Assembly: GCF_034718895.1 (NCBI RefSeq)
Contig: NZ_JAYERP010000001.1
Span: 3,199,501-3,263,500, forward strand
Source of the DNA: Paenibacillus phoenicis
GTDB taxonomy: Bacteria; Bacillota; Bacilli; Paenibacillales; Paenibacillaceae
Length of the DNA: 64,000 bases
Reading direction: 5' to 3'
In this document: piece after piece, positions 8,773 through 17,964 of the stretch
Layout of the letters: each line of letters opens with the position of its first letter
How positions within the stretch are numbered: position 1 is the first letter of the stretch
Notes under the pieces: generated by a model
Seen by the model: the letters and a program-made list of their open reading frames with translations, nothing else
The model's database searches: none
Told to the model about the DNA's origin: nothing
Position numbers and translations under genes: made by a program

Positions 8773-9010
8773 CATGCTCGCCATATTCTTCCATATACTT
8801 CTCCAACTGGAACAGGTGACCAATCACCCAAAATTTGCCGCATGATGTAAACTTGAAGTATACTGGACTGCATCTGAGACCTGCCGCAACGTTCACAATA
8901 AATTTACTGCATAAAATATTTCGCGGCGTCTCCAAACTAGGGTATCAAGCTTCGAACTAATCTATCCTTGTTGCCGAAATCGCGATGTAAGAAGGAGGCT
9001 TCCTTAATAT

Positions 9011-10312
9011 ATGAATAAAACGATCGCATCTGCCTCTACCCCAGCCTTAAATCAGACGCGCAGCGCTTCTGTTTGGCTGCTGGTAACCGCCGTGCTCCTG
9101 ACCGCCGCCGCCTTGCGGTCGCCCATCACCGGTGTAGGCGCCCTCATTGGCGAAATCGAGGCGGCCACGGGCTTGTCGCACGCGATGTCGGGCATGCTGA
9201 CGACACTGCCGCTGATCGCCTTCGCGGTGTTTGCGCTGGCTGCACCCGGCTTGTCCGCAAAGCTTGGGATCGAGCGGACGCTGTTCTACAGCATGGTCCT
9301 GATGACCGGCGGCATCCTCGTCCGCTCTCTGCCGTCCGTTGCTGCGCTGTTTGCCGGCACCGCGTTGATCGGCATCGCGATCGCGGTCTGTAACGTGCTG
9401 CTGCCTGGGTTGATCAAACGCGACTTCCCGCAGCAAGTCGGTTTGATGACCAGCCTGTTCACCACGTGCTTGACTTTCTGGGCGGCGATTTCCTCCGGGA
9501 TCAGTGTACCGCTGTCCCAAGGTCCACTGGGGTGGCGTGGCGCATTAACCATTTGGGTGGTGTTGACGGCGATCGCCAGCTTGGTCTGGCTGCCGCTGTT
9601 GCCAAAACGCACCGAAGCTGGCCAGAACCTGAACAAAGCAACCGTTGCGGGCCGCTCCGCCACCCCGGAGGGTGAAGTAACCAACACTACGGCACGCCCG
9701 CAGTCCGATCTGAGCCAAGCTTCCGGCCCGCGCCTTCGTATTTGGCGTTCACGGGTTGCCTGGCTGGTGACGATGTTTATGGGCTTCCAGTCGATCCTGT
9801 TTTACGTCAGCATTTCGTGGCTGCCGGACATTCTGCAGGAGCGCGGGATGAGCGCCGAACAAGCCGGCTGGATGTTATCAATGATGCAGTTGATCAGTAT
9901 GGCCGGCTCGTTCCTGATGCCGCTGTACGCCGCGCGGTCGGACAGCCAGAAGTGGATGACTGCCGCCACTGCCGCGTTATGCGTAATTGGCTTCGGCGGC
10001 ATCTGGGCCGGATCGGTCGCGCTGGCCCCACTCTTCATCCTCTTACTTGGGATTGGTGCCGGCTCCACCTTTGGCCTAGCCATCGTTTTCTTCTCGCTGC
10101 GCTCACGCACGACGGAGCAAGCCAACGCCCTGTCGGGCATGGCGCAATCCATCGGTTACATATTGGCCGCGTTTGGGCCAACGCTGTTTGGCTATCTCCA
10201 CGATCTCAGCGGCAACTGGGACACCCCGCTTGCCGTGATCACGGGCGTGTCGATTATAACCGCCCTCTTTGGCTACGCCGCCGGGCGCAAGGGATATGTC
10301 GACGCACGATAA
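9011..10312 (+). CDS. CynX/NimT-type MFS transporter
   Basis: A 433-residue, 12-helix major facilitator protein. The N-terminal signature (LRSPITGVGALIGEIE, then a long run without charges) and the DFPQQVGLMTSLFTT segment place it in the CynX/NimT/YeaN family, which contains the E. coli cyanate and 2-nitroimidazole transporters. The substrate cannot be told from sequence; no cyanase gene is nearby. A cytoplasmic loop rich in Gly/Thr/Ser (about 205-240) joins the two six-helix halves. The ATG follows AAGGAGG at 12 nt. It is a single gene ended by a shared terminator facing the next MFS gene. Confidence 0.85.
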   Translation: MNKTIASASTPALNQTRSASVWLLVTAVLLTAAALRSPITGVGALIGEIEAATGLSHAMSGMLTTLPLIAFAVFALAAPGLSAKLGIERTLFYSMVLMTGGILVRSLPSVAALFAGTALIGIAIAVCNVLLPGLIKRDFPQQVGLMTSLFTTCLTFWAAISSGISVPLSQGPLGWRGALTIWVVLTAIASLVWLPLLPKRTEAGQNLNKATVAGRSATPEGEVTNTTARPQSDLSQASGPRLRIWRSRVAWLVTMFMGFQSILFYVSISWLPDILQERGMSAEQAGWMLSMMQLISMAGSFLMPLYAARSDSQKWMTAATAALCVIGFGGIWAGSVALAPLFILLLGIGAGSTFGLAIVFFSLRSRTTEQANALSGMAQSIGYILAAFGPTLFGYLHDLSGNWDTPLAVITGVSIITALFGYAAGRKGYVDAR

Positions 10313-10336
10313 AAACAGCCCCAAGCCCCGCAACGC

Positions 10337-10387
10337 AAAAAAGCTGTCCCCGAGGACCTCTCATAGGCCCCATGGGGACAGCTTTTT
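10337..10387. terminator. Bidirectional terminator between convergent MFS genes
   Basis: A perfect stem AAAAAGCTGTCCCC / GGGGACAGCTTTTT encloses about 20 nt, with A runs before and T runs after, so it can work in both directions for the genes at 9011-10312 (+) and 10403-11671 (-). Confidence 0.93.
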
Positions 10388-10402
10388 GCTTTACTGCCAA
10401 CC

Positions 10403-11671
10403 TCAGCTCGTTGGCTGTCCTTCCAGCTGCGGCTGCGGCTGCGCCGCCGGCTTGTGCTTGAAGATCGGCACCAGGATCATCGCGCCTAGCAGCATGATGA
10501 TGCCGGATACGGCGTAAATGCTGACGAGCGGAAAGAACTTTTTCAACACGCCGGACACCGACATCATGATGACCATCATGCCCATGAACATCGGGCTGAG
10601 TACACCATTGACGCGACCGACATAGGATTGCTCCGTCCATTGCAGGATCATCGTGTTGATCCCGATCTGGATGCAAGGGAACGTCAAGCCGTTCAGGAAC
10701 TGCAACGCCAACGTCAACGGAACGCTGGTCGACAGCCCCATCCCCACGATACAGACGGCGCTGACCGCCATCCCGAAGGCTAGGAGCATTTGGGGCGGGA
10801 TCTTTTTAGCTAAGCCCATAATCACACCGCCGCCAATCAGCATCGCAACCCCGTTCACCGCCAGCAAAAATTGCAGGAATTCCTTAGGCTGACCCAAACG
10901 TTCAGTGACGACAAACAATCCCAGAGTTTGGATAATCCCGACCGAGAAGCCGGCGATGGCAAACGTGGCGCCCAGCACCTTCAGCACAGGACTCCGCCAT
11001 ACATAGCGGAAGCCATCCGCCAGTTCCTTGCGGATATTCGAGGTTTTCTCTTGTTTTTCCTCTAGCTCTACGTCCGCCGGAAGCCGGAATAGCACCAAAG
11101 CAGAGATCAGGAAAGCCACGCCCATCACGCCAATCGAGATGTAAATCCCAAATTGGTGATAGGAGTAAATCCCCAGCGAAGGCCCAATCACCATGAAAAT
11201 AGCGACCAACGACTGGAACAACGCCATCCCTTGTTGCACTTTATCCGGATGGACATGCTGCTTGAACAGCTTCATGACCGACGGTTGCGAGAACTGCGAC
11301 AGAATCGCCGAGATAAAGGTCGCAAAATAGACCGTTTCCCACGAACCGTACAGCAACGTCAGCAGCACGGCGAAGACCGAGACGGCGGACAGGAAGTCGC
11401 ACCAGATCATCGTCCGCTTCGGCTTCCATCGATCCGCAAACGCCCCACCGATGAAGGAGAACACGAAGATCGGGGCAAACTCCACGACGGAAATGAGCGA
11501 GATCGCAAGCGGATCGTTATTGGTCTGGTCTGTGACGAACATCAGAATCGCAAAATTGCGGACCCAGATTCCAATCTGCAAGAACAGGTTAGAGATCAGG
11601 ATTGTCTGGTAGAACCGATTCCGGAACAAGCTCCCGGAAGCAGGCAAAGCCTGTGACTCGTTACTTTTCAC
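10403..11671 (-). CDS. MFS transporter, DHA3/MFS_3-type drug efflux pump
   Basis: A 422-residue 12-helix transporter. The N-terminus (FYQTILISNLFLQIGIWVRN, ADRWKPKR loop motif) resembles MFS_3 proteins such as macrolide-efflux (Mef-like) and enterobactin-exporter-like pumps. The substrate is not predictable. The start is GTG at 11671 with GAGGTG 5 nt upstream. It has its own strong promoter with an overlapping palindromic operator (11694-11735), and ends at the bidirectional terminator, so it is a single-gene, probably inducible unit. No adjacent regulator gene is seen. Confidence 0.85.
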   Translation of the reverse strand: MKSNESQALPASGSLFRNRFYQTILISNLFLQIGIWVRNFAILMFVTDQTNNDPLAISLISVVEFAPIFVFSFIGGAFADRWKPKRTMIWCDFLSAVSVFAVLLTLLYGSWETVYFATFISAILSQFSQPSVMKLFKQHVHPDKVQQGMALFQSLVAIFMVIGPSLGIYSYHQFGIYISIGVMGVAFLISALVLFRLPADVELEEKQEKTSNIRKELADGFRYVWRSPVLKVLGATFAIAGFSVGIIQTLGLFVVTERLGQPKEFLQFLLAVNGVAMLIGGGVIMGLAKKIPPQMLLAFGMAVSAVCIVGMGLSTSVPLTLALQFLNGLTFPCIQIGINTMILQWTEQSYVGRVNGVLSPMFMGMMVIMMSVSGVLKKFFPLVSIYAVSGIIMLLGAMILVPIFKHKPAAQPQPQLEGQPTS

Positions 11672-11693
11672 GTAAACACCTCATTATTGCTCA

Positions 11694-11735
11694 GGATAAA
11701 CTATAGATTATCCATATTTCCTGGAGGGATGTCAA
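11694..11735 (-). promoter_or_regulatory. Sigma-A promoter with palindromic operator over the -10 box
   Basis: On the minus strand: -35 TTGACA (11730-11735), a 17-bp spacer and -10 GATAAT (11707-11712), ending 36 nt before the GTG start of the MFS gene. A 20-bp near-perfect palindrome GGATAATCTATAGTTTATCC (11694-11713, one mismatched pair) covers the -10 and the transcription start, as expected for a TetR- or MarR-type repressor site. Confidence 0.8.
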
Positions 11736-11768
11736 ATGTTTCTTTGATTACCTTCTTTTTCGAAAAAA

Positions 11769-13319
11769 TTACTCCGAGGCCGCCGGCTTCGCTTCGTTAC
11801 GACCGGCCGCTTCGGCCCCATACGCTCTCATTTTGGCGTTGCCCATAAAACATACCGTGATCAAAGCCAGCACAGCCGGCACCAGCGTCCACCAAAACAT
11901 CGTCGTGATCGACTTCGATAGATCCGCGACGATCTGCTCCAGAACCGGTGCCGGAATGGCTTTACGCGCTTCGGTAGCCAGCAGGGTCCGCGGATCGTCC
12001 ATGGATGGCAGCCCGTCGGCTCCGCCGCCCATAGCGGATAACGATTCGCTTAACCGGTTCGCAAACAGATTGCGCTGCACGATCCCAAATATGGTAATCC
12101 CCACCGTCATCCCCAGCGAGCGAATGAACGACATCGTCGAGCTGGCGGCTCCCCGCTGCGAAGGTCCAAAGTCCTGAATGGCCGACATCCCCAGTACAGA
12201 GAAGGAGAACCCGACGCCAAAACCTGCGATGGCCATATAAATCGACAGCAACGTCTTGGTCGTGTCCGGCGTAATTGTCGCCAGCAATGCAATCCCCACA
12301 ATAAAAATAACAGCCGATAAGATCATCACGTTACGGAAACTGGTGCGCTGCACGAGAAAGCCCCCGACTTGAGAAGCAACTACGGAGCTCAGCGTCATCG
12401 GCAGCAGGATCAAGCCGGAATGGGTGGCTGTACCGCCCGTGACCCCTTGTACGAACAAGGGAATGTACACCGAAGCTGCGATAAAGGCCGCACCGTAGAA
12501 CAACCCGGCGAGATTGCTGCTGGCAAACAGCCGCTTCCGGAACATTGCGAAGGAAACGATCGGCTCCTCTGCTTTACGTTCCACCAGCAGGAAAATCGTG
12601 AACAAGACGGCAAATGCCGCGAACAGTCCAAGAATCTGCCCAGAGTCCCAGGCGTACAGCTGCCCGCCCAGTTCCAACGCAAACATCAGGGCAACCACCG
12701 CACCAATCAAGGTCAATGCACCCCACCAATCGATGCGTTGCTTGGAGTGAACGGCCGATTCTCGGTAAAAAGCCAGAATCAAGAACAAGGCGAGAATGCC
12801 AATCGGGATATTGATGTAAAAATTCCAGCGCCAGTTCAGATGGTCGGTAATAAATGCCCCAAGCAGCGGACCTGCCAGGCTGGAGATCCCAAATACTGCG
12901 CCAAACAAACCGCCCATGGCGCCGCGTTTCTCCACCGGGAACACATCAAACACGATGGCAAAAGCGATTGGCATCAGCGCTCCGCCCCCGATCCCCTGGA
13001 TCGCGCGGTAGATGCTAAGCTGCACGATGGTGTCAGCCGTACCGCAGAGCACAGACCCTAGCAGGAACATGGCGATGCCAAAAACAAAAAACCGTTTACG
13101 TCCATACATATCGGACAGCTTGCCGAAAATCGGCATCGCTGCCATTTCCGCGACCATGTACGCGGAGGTCACCCATACGTATTTATCCAGGCCGCCCAGC
13201 TCAGACACGATGGTGGCCATCGCCGTGGACACGATCGTATTGTCCATGGCGGACATTAAGATGCCGAGCAGCAAACCGGCAACAACGAAGCCGAGACGGC
13301 CGCTTTTTTGCTCGTTCAT
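11769..13319 (-). CDS. DHA2 (EmrB/QacA) family 14-helix multidrug exporter
   Basis: 516 residues with about 14 membrane helices. Family motifs are visible: the DNTIVSTA element in helix 1 (MSAMDNTIVSTAMATI), KLSDMYGRKR in loop 2-3, GIGGGALMPIAFAIVFD and WRWNFYINIPIG. Such proton-driven pumps export lipophilic drugs or cations. It begins 2 bp after the stop of the second bactofilin gene, with GGAGG about 11 nt before the ATG inside that region, so it is the last gene of the yhbD-bactofilin operon. Why an exporter is coupled to bactofilins is unclear. Confidence 0.9.
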   Translation of the reverse strand: MNEQKSGRLGFVVAGLLLGILMSAMDNTIVSTAMATIVSELGGLDKYVWVTSAYMVAEMAAMPIFGKLSDMYGRKRFFVFGIAMFLLGSVLCGTADTIVQLSIYRAIQGIGGGALMPIAFAIVFDVFPVEKRGAMGGLFGAVFGISSLAGPLLGAFITDHLNWRWNFYINIPIGILALFLILAFYRESAVHSKQRIDWWGALTLIGAVVALMFALELGGQLYAWDSGQILGLFAAFAVLFTIFLLVERKAEEPIVSFAMFRKRLFASSNLAGLFYGAAFIAASVYIPLFVQGVTGGTATHSGLILLPMTLSSVVASQVGGFLVQRTSFRNVMILSAVIFIVGIALLATITPDTTKTLLSIYMAIAGFGVGFSFSVLGMSAIQDFGPSQRGAASSTMSFIRSLGMTVGITIFGIVQRNLFANRLSESLSAMGGGADGLPSMDDPRTLLATEARKAIPAPVLEQIVADLSKSITTMFWWTLVPAVLALITVCFMGNAKMRAYGAEAAGRNEAKPAASE

Positions 13320-13321
13320 CC

Positions 13322-14074
13322 TTATTCATTCCTCCAAACATTCAAGTGCTCCCCCACCTCTGCGTGCGGGTCTTGATGATAATGTGTTGTATATTCCACG
13401 AGCCGGATCCGGCAGCCGGGACCAATGAAGACATCCCCGCCGCGCACGACATCGGCTACGGTATTTTCCAAGCGAATGACATCCCCTTCAATCATCTTCG
13501 CCTGCAGCGCTGGTGTCCCCCAGGGCTTAAACAACGACACCCACTTCCACGTGGGGTGCGGGGCGATGCGGATTTGCCCGCCGACGATTTCACCGGCCTC
13601 ACTACGTCCGAACATCGCAAGCTCCACTCGCTCGGCGTTGATCGTACCTTGGGTTTGCACGGACCCTCTCAGGCGTAACCGCTCGGCTTGGCAGTCGCCG
13701 TTCAACTCGCAGCTTCCGAACAGTCCGATCTCCTCTCCTGCGATGCAGCCATCGATGCGGATTTCTCCATTCAGCTTGGCTTTGCCGGCTTGAAGGCTGC
13801 CCCGGACGTTAAGGGTGCCGGTGAGGTTCAGCTCTTCTCCGCGCATCGGTCCGGTGACTGCAATCGTACCTGTCGCCTTGACGGTCTCGGCACGCAAGCC
13901 TCCATCAACCTCCAGCGTCCCCGTGCAACTTAAGCTGCGACAATCTACATCTCCGTTGATTTCGCCTTCGCCGACAATTTTGACTTTATTAAAAAACCCG
14001 CCGTTTGACGTCCCGTTGCCGACGATTTTCAAATCGGCGCTGCGGTCTTGCATGACTTGTTCAGCCATCCCCAA
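13322..14074 (-). CDS. bacF: Bactofilin-like polymer-forming protein (YhbF/BacF type)
   Basis: 250 residues made almost entirely of short beta-helix repeats (GTLEVDGGLRAETVKATGTIAVTG pattern, interrupted by Gly every 6 or so residues), the DUF583/bactofilin fold. The C-terminal end carries the VVRGGDVFIGPGC and VEYTTHY pattern shared with the upstream paralogue. In B. subtilis the homologues YhbE and YhbF (BacE, BacF) assemble together and are needed for flagellar assembly and swimming. Second bactofilin of the operon yhbD-bacE-bacF-exporter. Confidence 0.87.
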   Translation of the reverse strand: MGMAEQVMQDRSADLKIVGNGTSNGGFFNKVKIVGEGEINGDVDCRSLSCTGTLEVDGGLRAETVKATGTIAVTGPMRGEELNLTGTLNVRGSLQAGKAKLNGEIRIDGCIAGEEIGLFGSCELNGDCQAERLRLRGSVQTQGTINAERVELAMFGRSEAGEIVGGQIRIAPHPTWKWVSLFKPWGTPALQAKMIEGDVIRLENTVADVVRGGDVFIGPGCRIRLVEYTTHYHQDPHAEVGEHLNVWRNE

Positions 14075-14097
14075 TCCCTCCTTCGTGATCCTTCGTT

Positions 14098-14820
14098 TTA
14101 TTTCTGTTCCGCGTGCCCGACCGAAGCCTGCGGCGAAACCTCATAGTGTTCCTTATACTCCACGCGGCCAATCTCGCAGTCCGGTCCAATCACTACCGAG
14201 TTGCCGCGTACCACTTCGGCTTTCGTCCCCGCTAACCGTATGTCATCGCCCTCGATCACATCGGCCGTTAACCGGGAAGCCCACAGCGGGGAGATATAGT
14301 CCAGCAGTCGTTTGCCTTTGCGTTGGCGGACTACGATCTGTTCCCCGCCGATTTCCTTGGCATGGCAAGGGCCTTCCAAATCAATCTTCAGCTTTCCCGC
14401 ATTCAGCATCCCGCCAACCTGAATTTGGCCGTATACCTCCGCGGTTTCAAATTCGGCATTGCCTTCCAGCTTTAATGCGCCGTCCACCTTGGCCGTTTCT
14501 CCGATCACAGAGCCCCTGGCTTGGAGCATCCCCCGGACATGCAGCGAGTTGCATCGTACATCGTTGCCGACTTTAAACATCCCATCCAACTCGAATTTGC
14601 CGCCCTGCAGCAACCCATCCGAGGAACCGGTGCCGTTGAGGCTGAATTCGTCCGCATGGATCGTTCCTTTGATTTTCAGCGTTCCATTGGCAGTAAGCGC
14701 CTCGCACGTAATGTCTCCGTTCAGCCTAGCAATGCCCTCGGCTTGGATTTCACGGTACGCGCCGCCGGATGCCTGACCTACGCCGTTAATTTTCAAATCC
14801 TTAACGCTTCGTTCCGCCAT
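14098..14820 (-). CDS. bacE: Bactofilin-like polymer-forming protein (YhbE/BacE type)
   Basis: 240 residues with the same repetitive beta-helix pattern as its neighbour and the same C-terminal block (AEVVRGNSVVIGPDC, VEYKEHY). It overlaps the yhbD stop by one base and is followed after 23 bp by the second bactofilin. The pair probably co-polymerises. Known role of the family: cytoskeletal filaments, in Bacillus linked to flagellar basal-body formation, which fits a motile strain and the chemotaxis receptor gene upstream. Confidence 0.87.
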   Translation of the reverse strand: MAERSVKDLKINGVGQASGGAYREIQAEGIARLNGDITCEALTANGTLKIKGTIHADEFSLNGTGSSDGLLQGGKFELDGMFKVGNDVRCNSLHVRGMLQARGSVIGETAKVDGALKLEGNAEFETAEVYGQIQVGGMLNAGKLKIDLEGPCHAKEIGGEQIVVRQRKGKRLLDYISPLWASRLTADVIEGDDIRLAGTKAEVVRGNSVVIGPDCEIGRVEYKEHYEVSPQASVGHAEQK

Positions 14821-15464
14821 TATCCTTCACTCCCGCTCACTAAAAGTTTTAATTCCTCTGTGCAGCGCGCCAGCGATAACCGAACGATCGTCCGGACACT
14901 GCGGTCTACATAGATGTCTCCATCCCCCGGCACCAGGATAAAAGCGGCTACCCCCATTTTACGGATGAGATGCACGCCGCATTCCTGCCCGGCCAAGCCC
15001 GGTAAATGATCCTCGAGCGCCTGAACTAATAAACGCCCTTCCTCCAGGGAAATATCCCCGCTTTGCAGCAGCTTGTCGAGCACGTAGACGATCAACATCT
15101 GATCGAAGCCAAAGTTCGGCTGCGCCTCTTTCTTCTCTGTGGTCTCCATATATAAGTTCAATGATGTTGATGTAACAATGTTTCGTTCCAAAAGTTCGCC
15201 TGCGCTTAAACGGATATCCTTCGGACTCCCCGAGAAGACGTCCGCCAGAGCATCCAGCGATAAATCATCCTTCATGCCCAGAATGCGGTCAATGCGCTGC
15301 AGGATTTTTTCCCTTGGAAAATACGTTTCCTGCCCGGTAAAAGACGATTTGCGGATAAACCACTGCTCCGGGATCAGGTTCTTGCGCTTCCAGCGGTACA
15401 ACTGTCCATACGAAATGCCCGTCAGATCCAGCAATTCCTTCTTGGAAATCAAATCCTCATTCAT
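14820..15464 (-). CDS. yhbD: YhbD family (DUF4004) MerR-like helix-turn-helix protein
   Basis: 214 residues. The start is ATG 15464 (MNEDLISKKELLDLTG) with AAAGGAG 7 nt upstream; a longer frame to 15590 exists but has no ribosome binding site. Residues 5-60 form a MerR-type helix-turn-helix (KELLDLTGISYGQLYRWKRK). The remainder is the DUF4004 region (about 60-200). It heads the bactofilin operon exactly as in B. subtilis yhbDEF. A 20-bp palindrome lies about 30 bp upstream of the start, so autoregulation is plausible. Confidence 0.88.
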   Translation of the reverse strand: MNEDLISKKELLDLTGISYGQLYRWKRKNLIPEQWFIRKSSFTGQETYFPREKILQRIDRILGMKDDLSLDALADVFSGSPKDIRLSAGELLERNIVTSTSLNLYMETTEKKEAQPNFGFDQMLIVYVLDKLLQSGDISLEEGRLLVQALEDHLPGLAGQECGVHLIRKMGVAAFILVPGDGDIYVDRSVRTIVRLSLARCTEELKLLVSGSEG

Positions 15465-15492
15465 TGTCATGCTCCTTTCATTGCACACACAG

Positions 15493-15512
15493 CGTAACAT
15501 AACATTGTTACG
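15493..15512. promoter_or_regulatory. Palindromic operator candidate upstream of yhbD
   Basis: CGTAACA-N6-TGTTACG, a perfect 7-bp inverted repeat centred about 38 bp upstream of the yhbD start codon. No convincing -35/-10 pair is visible. A shorter related string (GTAACA) occurs within yhbD near 15167. Confidence 0.55.
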
Positions 15513-15637
15513 TTGTAAAGCAGGCGTGAATGGAGATCGATCCAAGTCGTTGCTGCTATTCATCTTAATCGACCCTTTGGTCTTCTCCATCCGTCTCGGG
15601 GCGGATTTATGCGCCCGGCCCGGGGTGGAAATCCGGC

Positions 15638-15676
15638 AAAAAATGCCCCTTCGCCACGAACTGTGACTAGGGGCAT
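15638..15676 (-). terminator. Terminator of the chemotaxis receptor gene
   Basis: Perfect 8-bp stem ATGCCCCT / AGGGGCAT followed on the minus strand by six T, about 30 bp after the receptor stop codon. Confidence 0.88.
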
Positions 15677-15704
15677 GAACTGCATTGATTCGATGTTTAT
15701 CCCT

Positions 15705-17702
15705 TTAGAGCTTAAACCGGTCGATCTGAGCATGCATATCCGCTGCCATTCGCGCCAAGCCTTCCGATGCGGAAGAGATCTCCTCCATCGACGCCAGCTG
15801 TTCCTGGGTTGCGGCCGTCACCTCTTGCAGGCCCTCCATGCTGCTGGCCGAGGTCGCCGCGATTTGTTCGACCGCGTGAGCGATTTGATCGGCACTCGCT
15901 GACATTTGTTGCGTAATGGCCGACACTTCGTGAATTTGCTCCGAAATCCGCTGCGTCGACCGCTCGATCGCTTGGAAAGCCGTTTGCGCTTCCTCTGTCA
16001 CGGCTCTTCCTCGCTCGACATTCGTATTCACCTTATGATTCATCACTTCATAGGCTTTGCTCGTAAGTTCGGTCATCTGCCCGATGGTCCGCTGAATCAA
16101 TTCCGCCGTCGCTCCGGACTGCTCCGCCAATTTACGCACTTCGCCCGCTACCACGGCGAAGCCGCGTCCTTCCTCGCCGGCACGCGCCGCTTCGATCGCT
16201 GCATTTAGCGCCAGCAGATTGGTTTGGTTGGCAATCTCCGTAATCGCGCTGCTCATTCCGGCAACCTGTCCGCTGAGCTCATTCATCTGATGCAGGATCT
16301 CCGCCGATTCCAGCGTCGACCGGCGAATCTCTTCCATTTGCAATCCGACGAGGTTCACCTTCCCGCTGCCCTCCCGGACATCCTCTACCGTTTGCAACGA
16401 CGACTCAACGATGAGACCGGACGCGTCCGCGATTTTCCGGATGCCTTGGGACATTTCATCCATCGTCTTGGCGCTGTCTAATGAAGCGGTCGCTTGTTTC
16501 TCCGCATGATCCGAAGCGACCGAGGCTAGCTGGGCGACATGCTCCACTGCCTTGGCATTCTGCTCCGTTCCTGCAGTAAATTCTTCGCTTGAAGCTGCTA
16601 GTTGGCTGGCCGTTTCAGACATCTCCCGTACCATTTCCCGCAGAGAGGCCAACATGCCGTTGTAGTTCGCGGTCAGCTCACCGATCTCGTCCTTACGCTT
16701 CGTGGCTACATCCTCGTTCAAGTAACCTTCACTCACCCGTTTGGCCGAGCGGTTGAGCTGCTCGATCGGGCGCGTGATGCTCAAAATCACGATGATGAGC
16801 AAGGTGCCCGCAACGACCATGGAGACGCCCAGAACAATCAAGGAAGTCCACATGATCGGCTTCGAGGCGTCCCGGAATTCCTGCACATCCAGAACGCCAA
16901 CAATTTTGAACCCGGTGAGTTGGTTGGTCGTAAAATACGCACTTTCTTCCTTCCCGGTTTCTGGATCGGTGTAATTCAGATAGTCCGATTCCACCTCATG
17001 GATTTTCGCCAGATGTTCACCTGAAGCCTCTTCACCAACCGTTTTGGTTGGATGCGAGACAAACTTGTTCGAACGGTCCAAGATATAAATGTACCCGCGT
17101 TCTCCCAAGTGAATGCTGCTGACGTCCGCATTCAGTTTTGCCAGGTCCAGGGCGACCGTGATCGCTCCTTGATGGTCTTTTAACGCGCGGCTGATATAAA
17201 GATTAAAATTACCGGTCGTCGCCGATACGAACGGATCAATGATTACCGTTTCCTCCGGGCTTTGCATCGAGGCGATGTACCAATCCCGTTTGCGCGGGTC
17301 ATAGTCCTGTTTGCCAGGATCGGGGGCTTTCATCCACGCTCCGTTCTGATTGCCAACTACCAGATTCTCTAGCTCTGGATGTTTTTCTACGAAGAGGTCA
17401 ATGAGTTTCCGCAGCTCCGGAGATTTGGCATCCACCTGGGCGGAATCGATTTGCTGCACCAGCTGCTCCACGTTGCGAACCTCTGCCTCCACGATATGGT
17501 TAATCGTATCATTCAACAGATTTACGCTCGATCGGGTGTTGTCATCCATTTGTTCATGTAACTGTTCGCTGGCGCGGGTATAGCTGGAGTAAGAGGTCGC
17601 CAGATTAGGGACCGCCAGCAGTACGGCAAAAATGATGAGCATCCGGTTGCGTAAGGTACGGACCTCCAGTAGTTGTCGAATCTGCATCCATCTTTTTTTC
17701 AT
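15705..17702 (-). CDS. Methyl-accepting chemotaxis protein with Cache sensor
   Basis: 665 residues. The start ATG 17702 ([12 protein letters not shown]) has AGGAG 10 nt upstream; an in-frame upstream start at 17771 lacks one. Order: membrane helix (about 20-40), extracellular double-Cache-like sensor (about 45-275), second helix (about 280-305), HAMP (about 305-360), coiled-coil methylation helices, and the conserved signalling tip with the motif [20 protein letters not shown]. It detects a small ligand outside the cell and controls CheA. The ligand is unknown. A sigma-D-like promoter lies about 150 bp upstream, as is usual for receptors in Bacillus. Confidence 0.93.
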   Translation of the reverse strand: MKKRWMQIRQLLEVRTLRNRMLIIFAVLLAVPNLATSYSSYTRASEQLHEQMDDNTRSSVNLLNDTINHIVEAEVRNVEQLVQQIDSAQVDAKSPELRKLIDLFVEKHPELENLVVGNQNGAWMKAPDPGKQDYDPRKRDWYIASMQSPEETVIIDPFVSATTGNFNLYISRALKDHQGAITVALDLAKLNADVSSIHLGERGYIYILDRSNKFVSHPTKTVGEEASGEHLAKIHEVESDYLNYTDPETGKEESAYFTTNQLTGFKIVGVLDVQEFRDASKPIMWTSLIVLGVSMVVAGTLLIIVILSITRPIEQLNRSAKRVSEGYLNEDVATKRKDEIGELTANYNGMLASLREMVREMSETASQLAASSEEFTAGTEQNAKAVEHVAQLASVASDHAEKQATASLDSAKTMDEMSQGIRKIADASGLIVESSLQTVEDVREGSGKVNLVGLQMEEIRRSTLESAEILHQMNELSGQVAGMSSAITEIANQTNLLALNAAIEAARAGEEGRGFAVVAGEVRKLAEQSGATAELIQRTIGQMTELTSKAYEVMNHKVNTNVERGRAVTEEAQTAFQAIERSTQRISEQIHEVSAITQQMSASADQIAHAVEQIAATSASSMEGLQEVTAATQEQLASMEEISSASEGLARMAADMHAQIDRFKL

Positions 17703-17850
17703 CGTCGTTCTTCTCCTTTTATTTTGTAATGGGCATCCTGTGCTTCTTGTTGTCTGCCAAGGGTTGATCAACTACAAAACCGCGCCAATGTTGCTTCAGT
17801 CTGAGTCAATGCACCAAAATAAAAGGCTTGGCAAGATAAGTTATTACTAT

Positions 17851-17878
17851 ATTTCGACAAAAACCGACGAATCCTTTA
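17851..17878 (-). promoter_or_regulatory. Candidate sigma-D promoter of the chemotaxis receptor
   Basis: Minus strand: TAAA (17875-17878), 16-bp spacer, GTCGAAAT (17851-17858), six of eight matches to the sigma-D -10 GCCGATAT. The spacing equals that of the hag promoter in this window. The predicted leader is about 145 nt. Confidence 0.6.
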
Positions 17879-17923
17879 GTATTTTCTGAAATTTTCATGA
17901 AATTTCCATAAAATTCAAAATGT

Positions 17924-17949
17924 ACAGAAGACGCCCTCTCGAGGGCGTC
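17924..17949 (-). terminator. Terminator-like hairpin between IS element and chemotaxis receptor
   Basis: An 8-bp perfect stem GACGCCCT-CTCG-AGGGCGTC, followed on the minus strand by TTCTGT. It may insulate the receptor gene from transcription out of the IS copies. Confidence 0.4.
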
Positions 17950-17964
17950 GAAGCAAGGTAAATA

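Noticed and set aside
8478..8873. 131-codon minus-strand frame MQSSILQVYIM
   Set aside because: It overlaps the nuclease gene in another frame, and its product has no recognisable pattern. The nuclease frame has the better start signal and motifs.
9742..10461. 239-codon plus-strand frame inside the CynX-like gene
   Set aside because: Shadow of the MFS gene in another frame; it extends through the terminator and has no domain.
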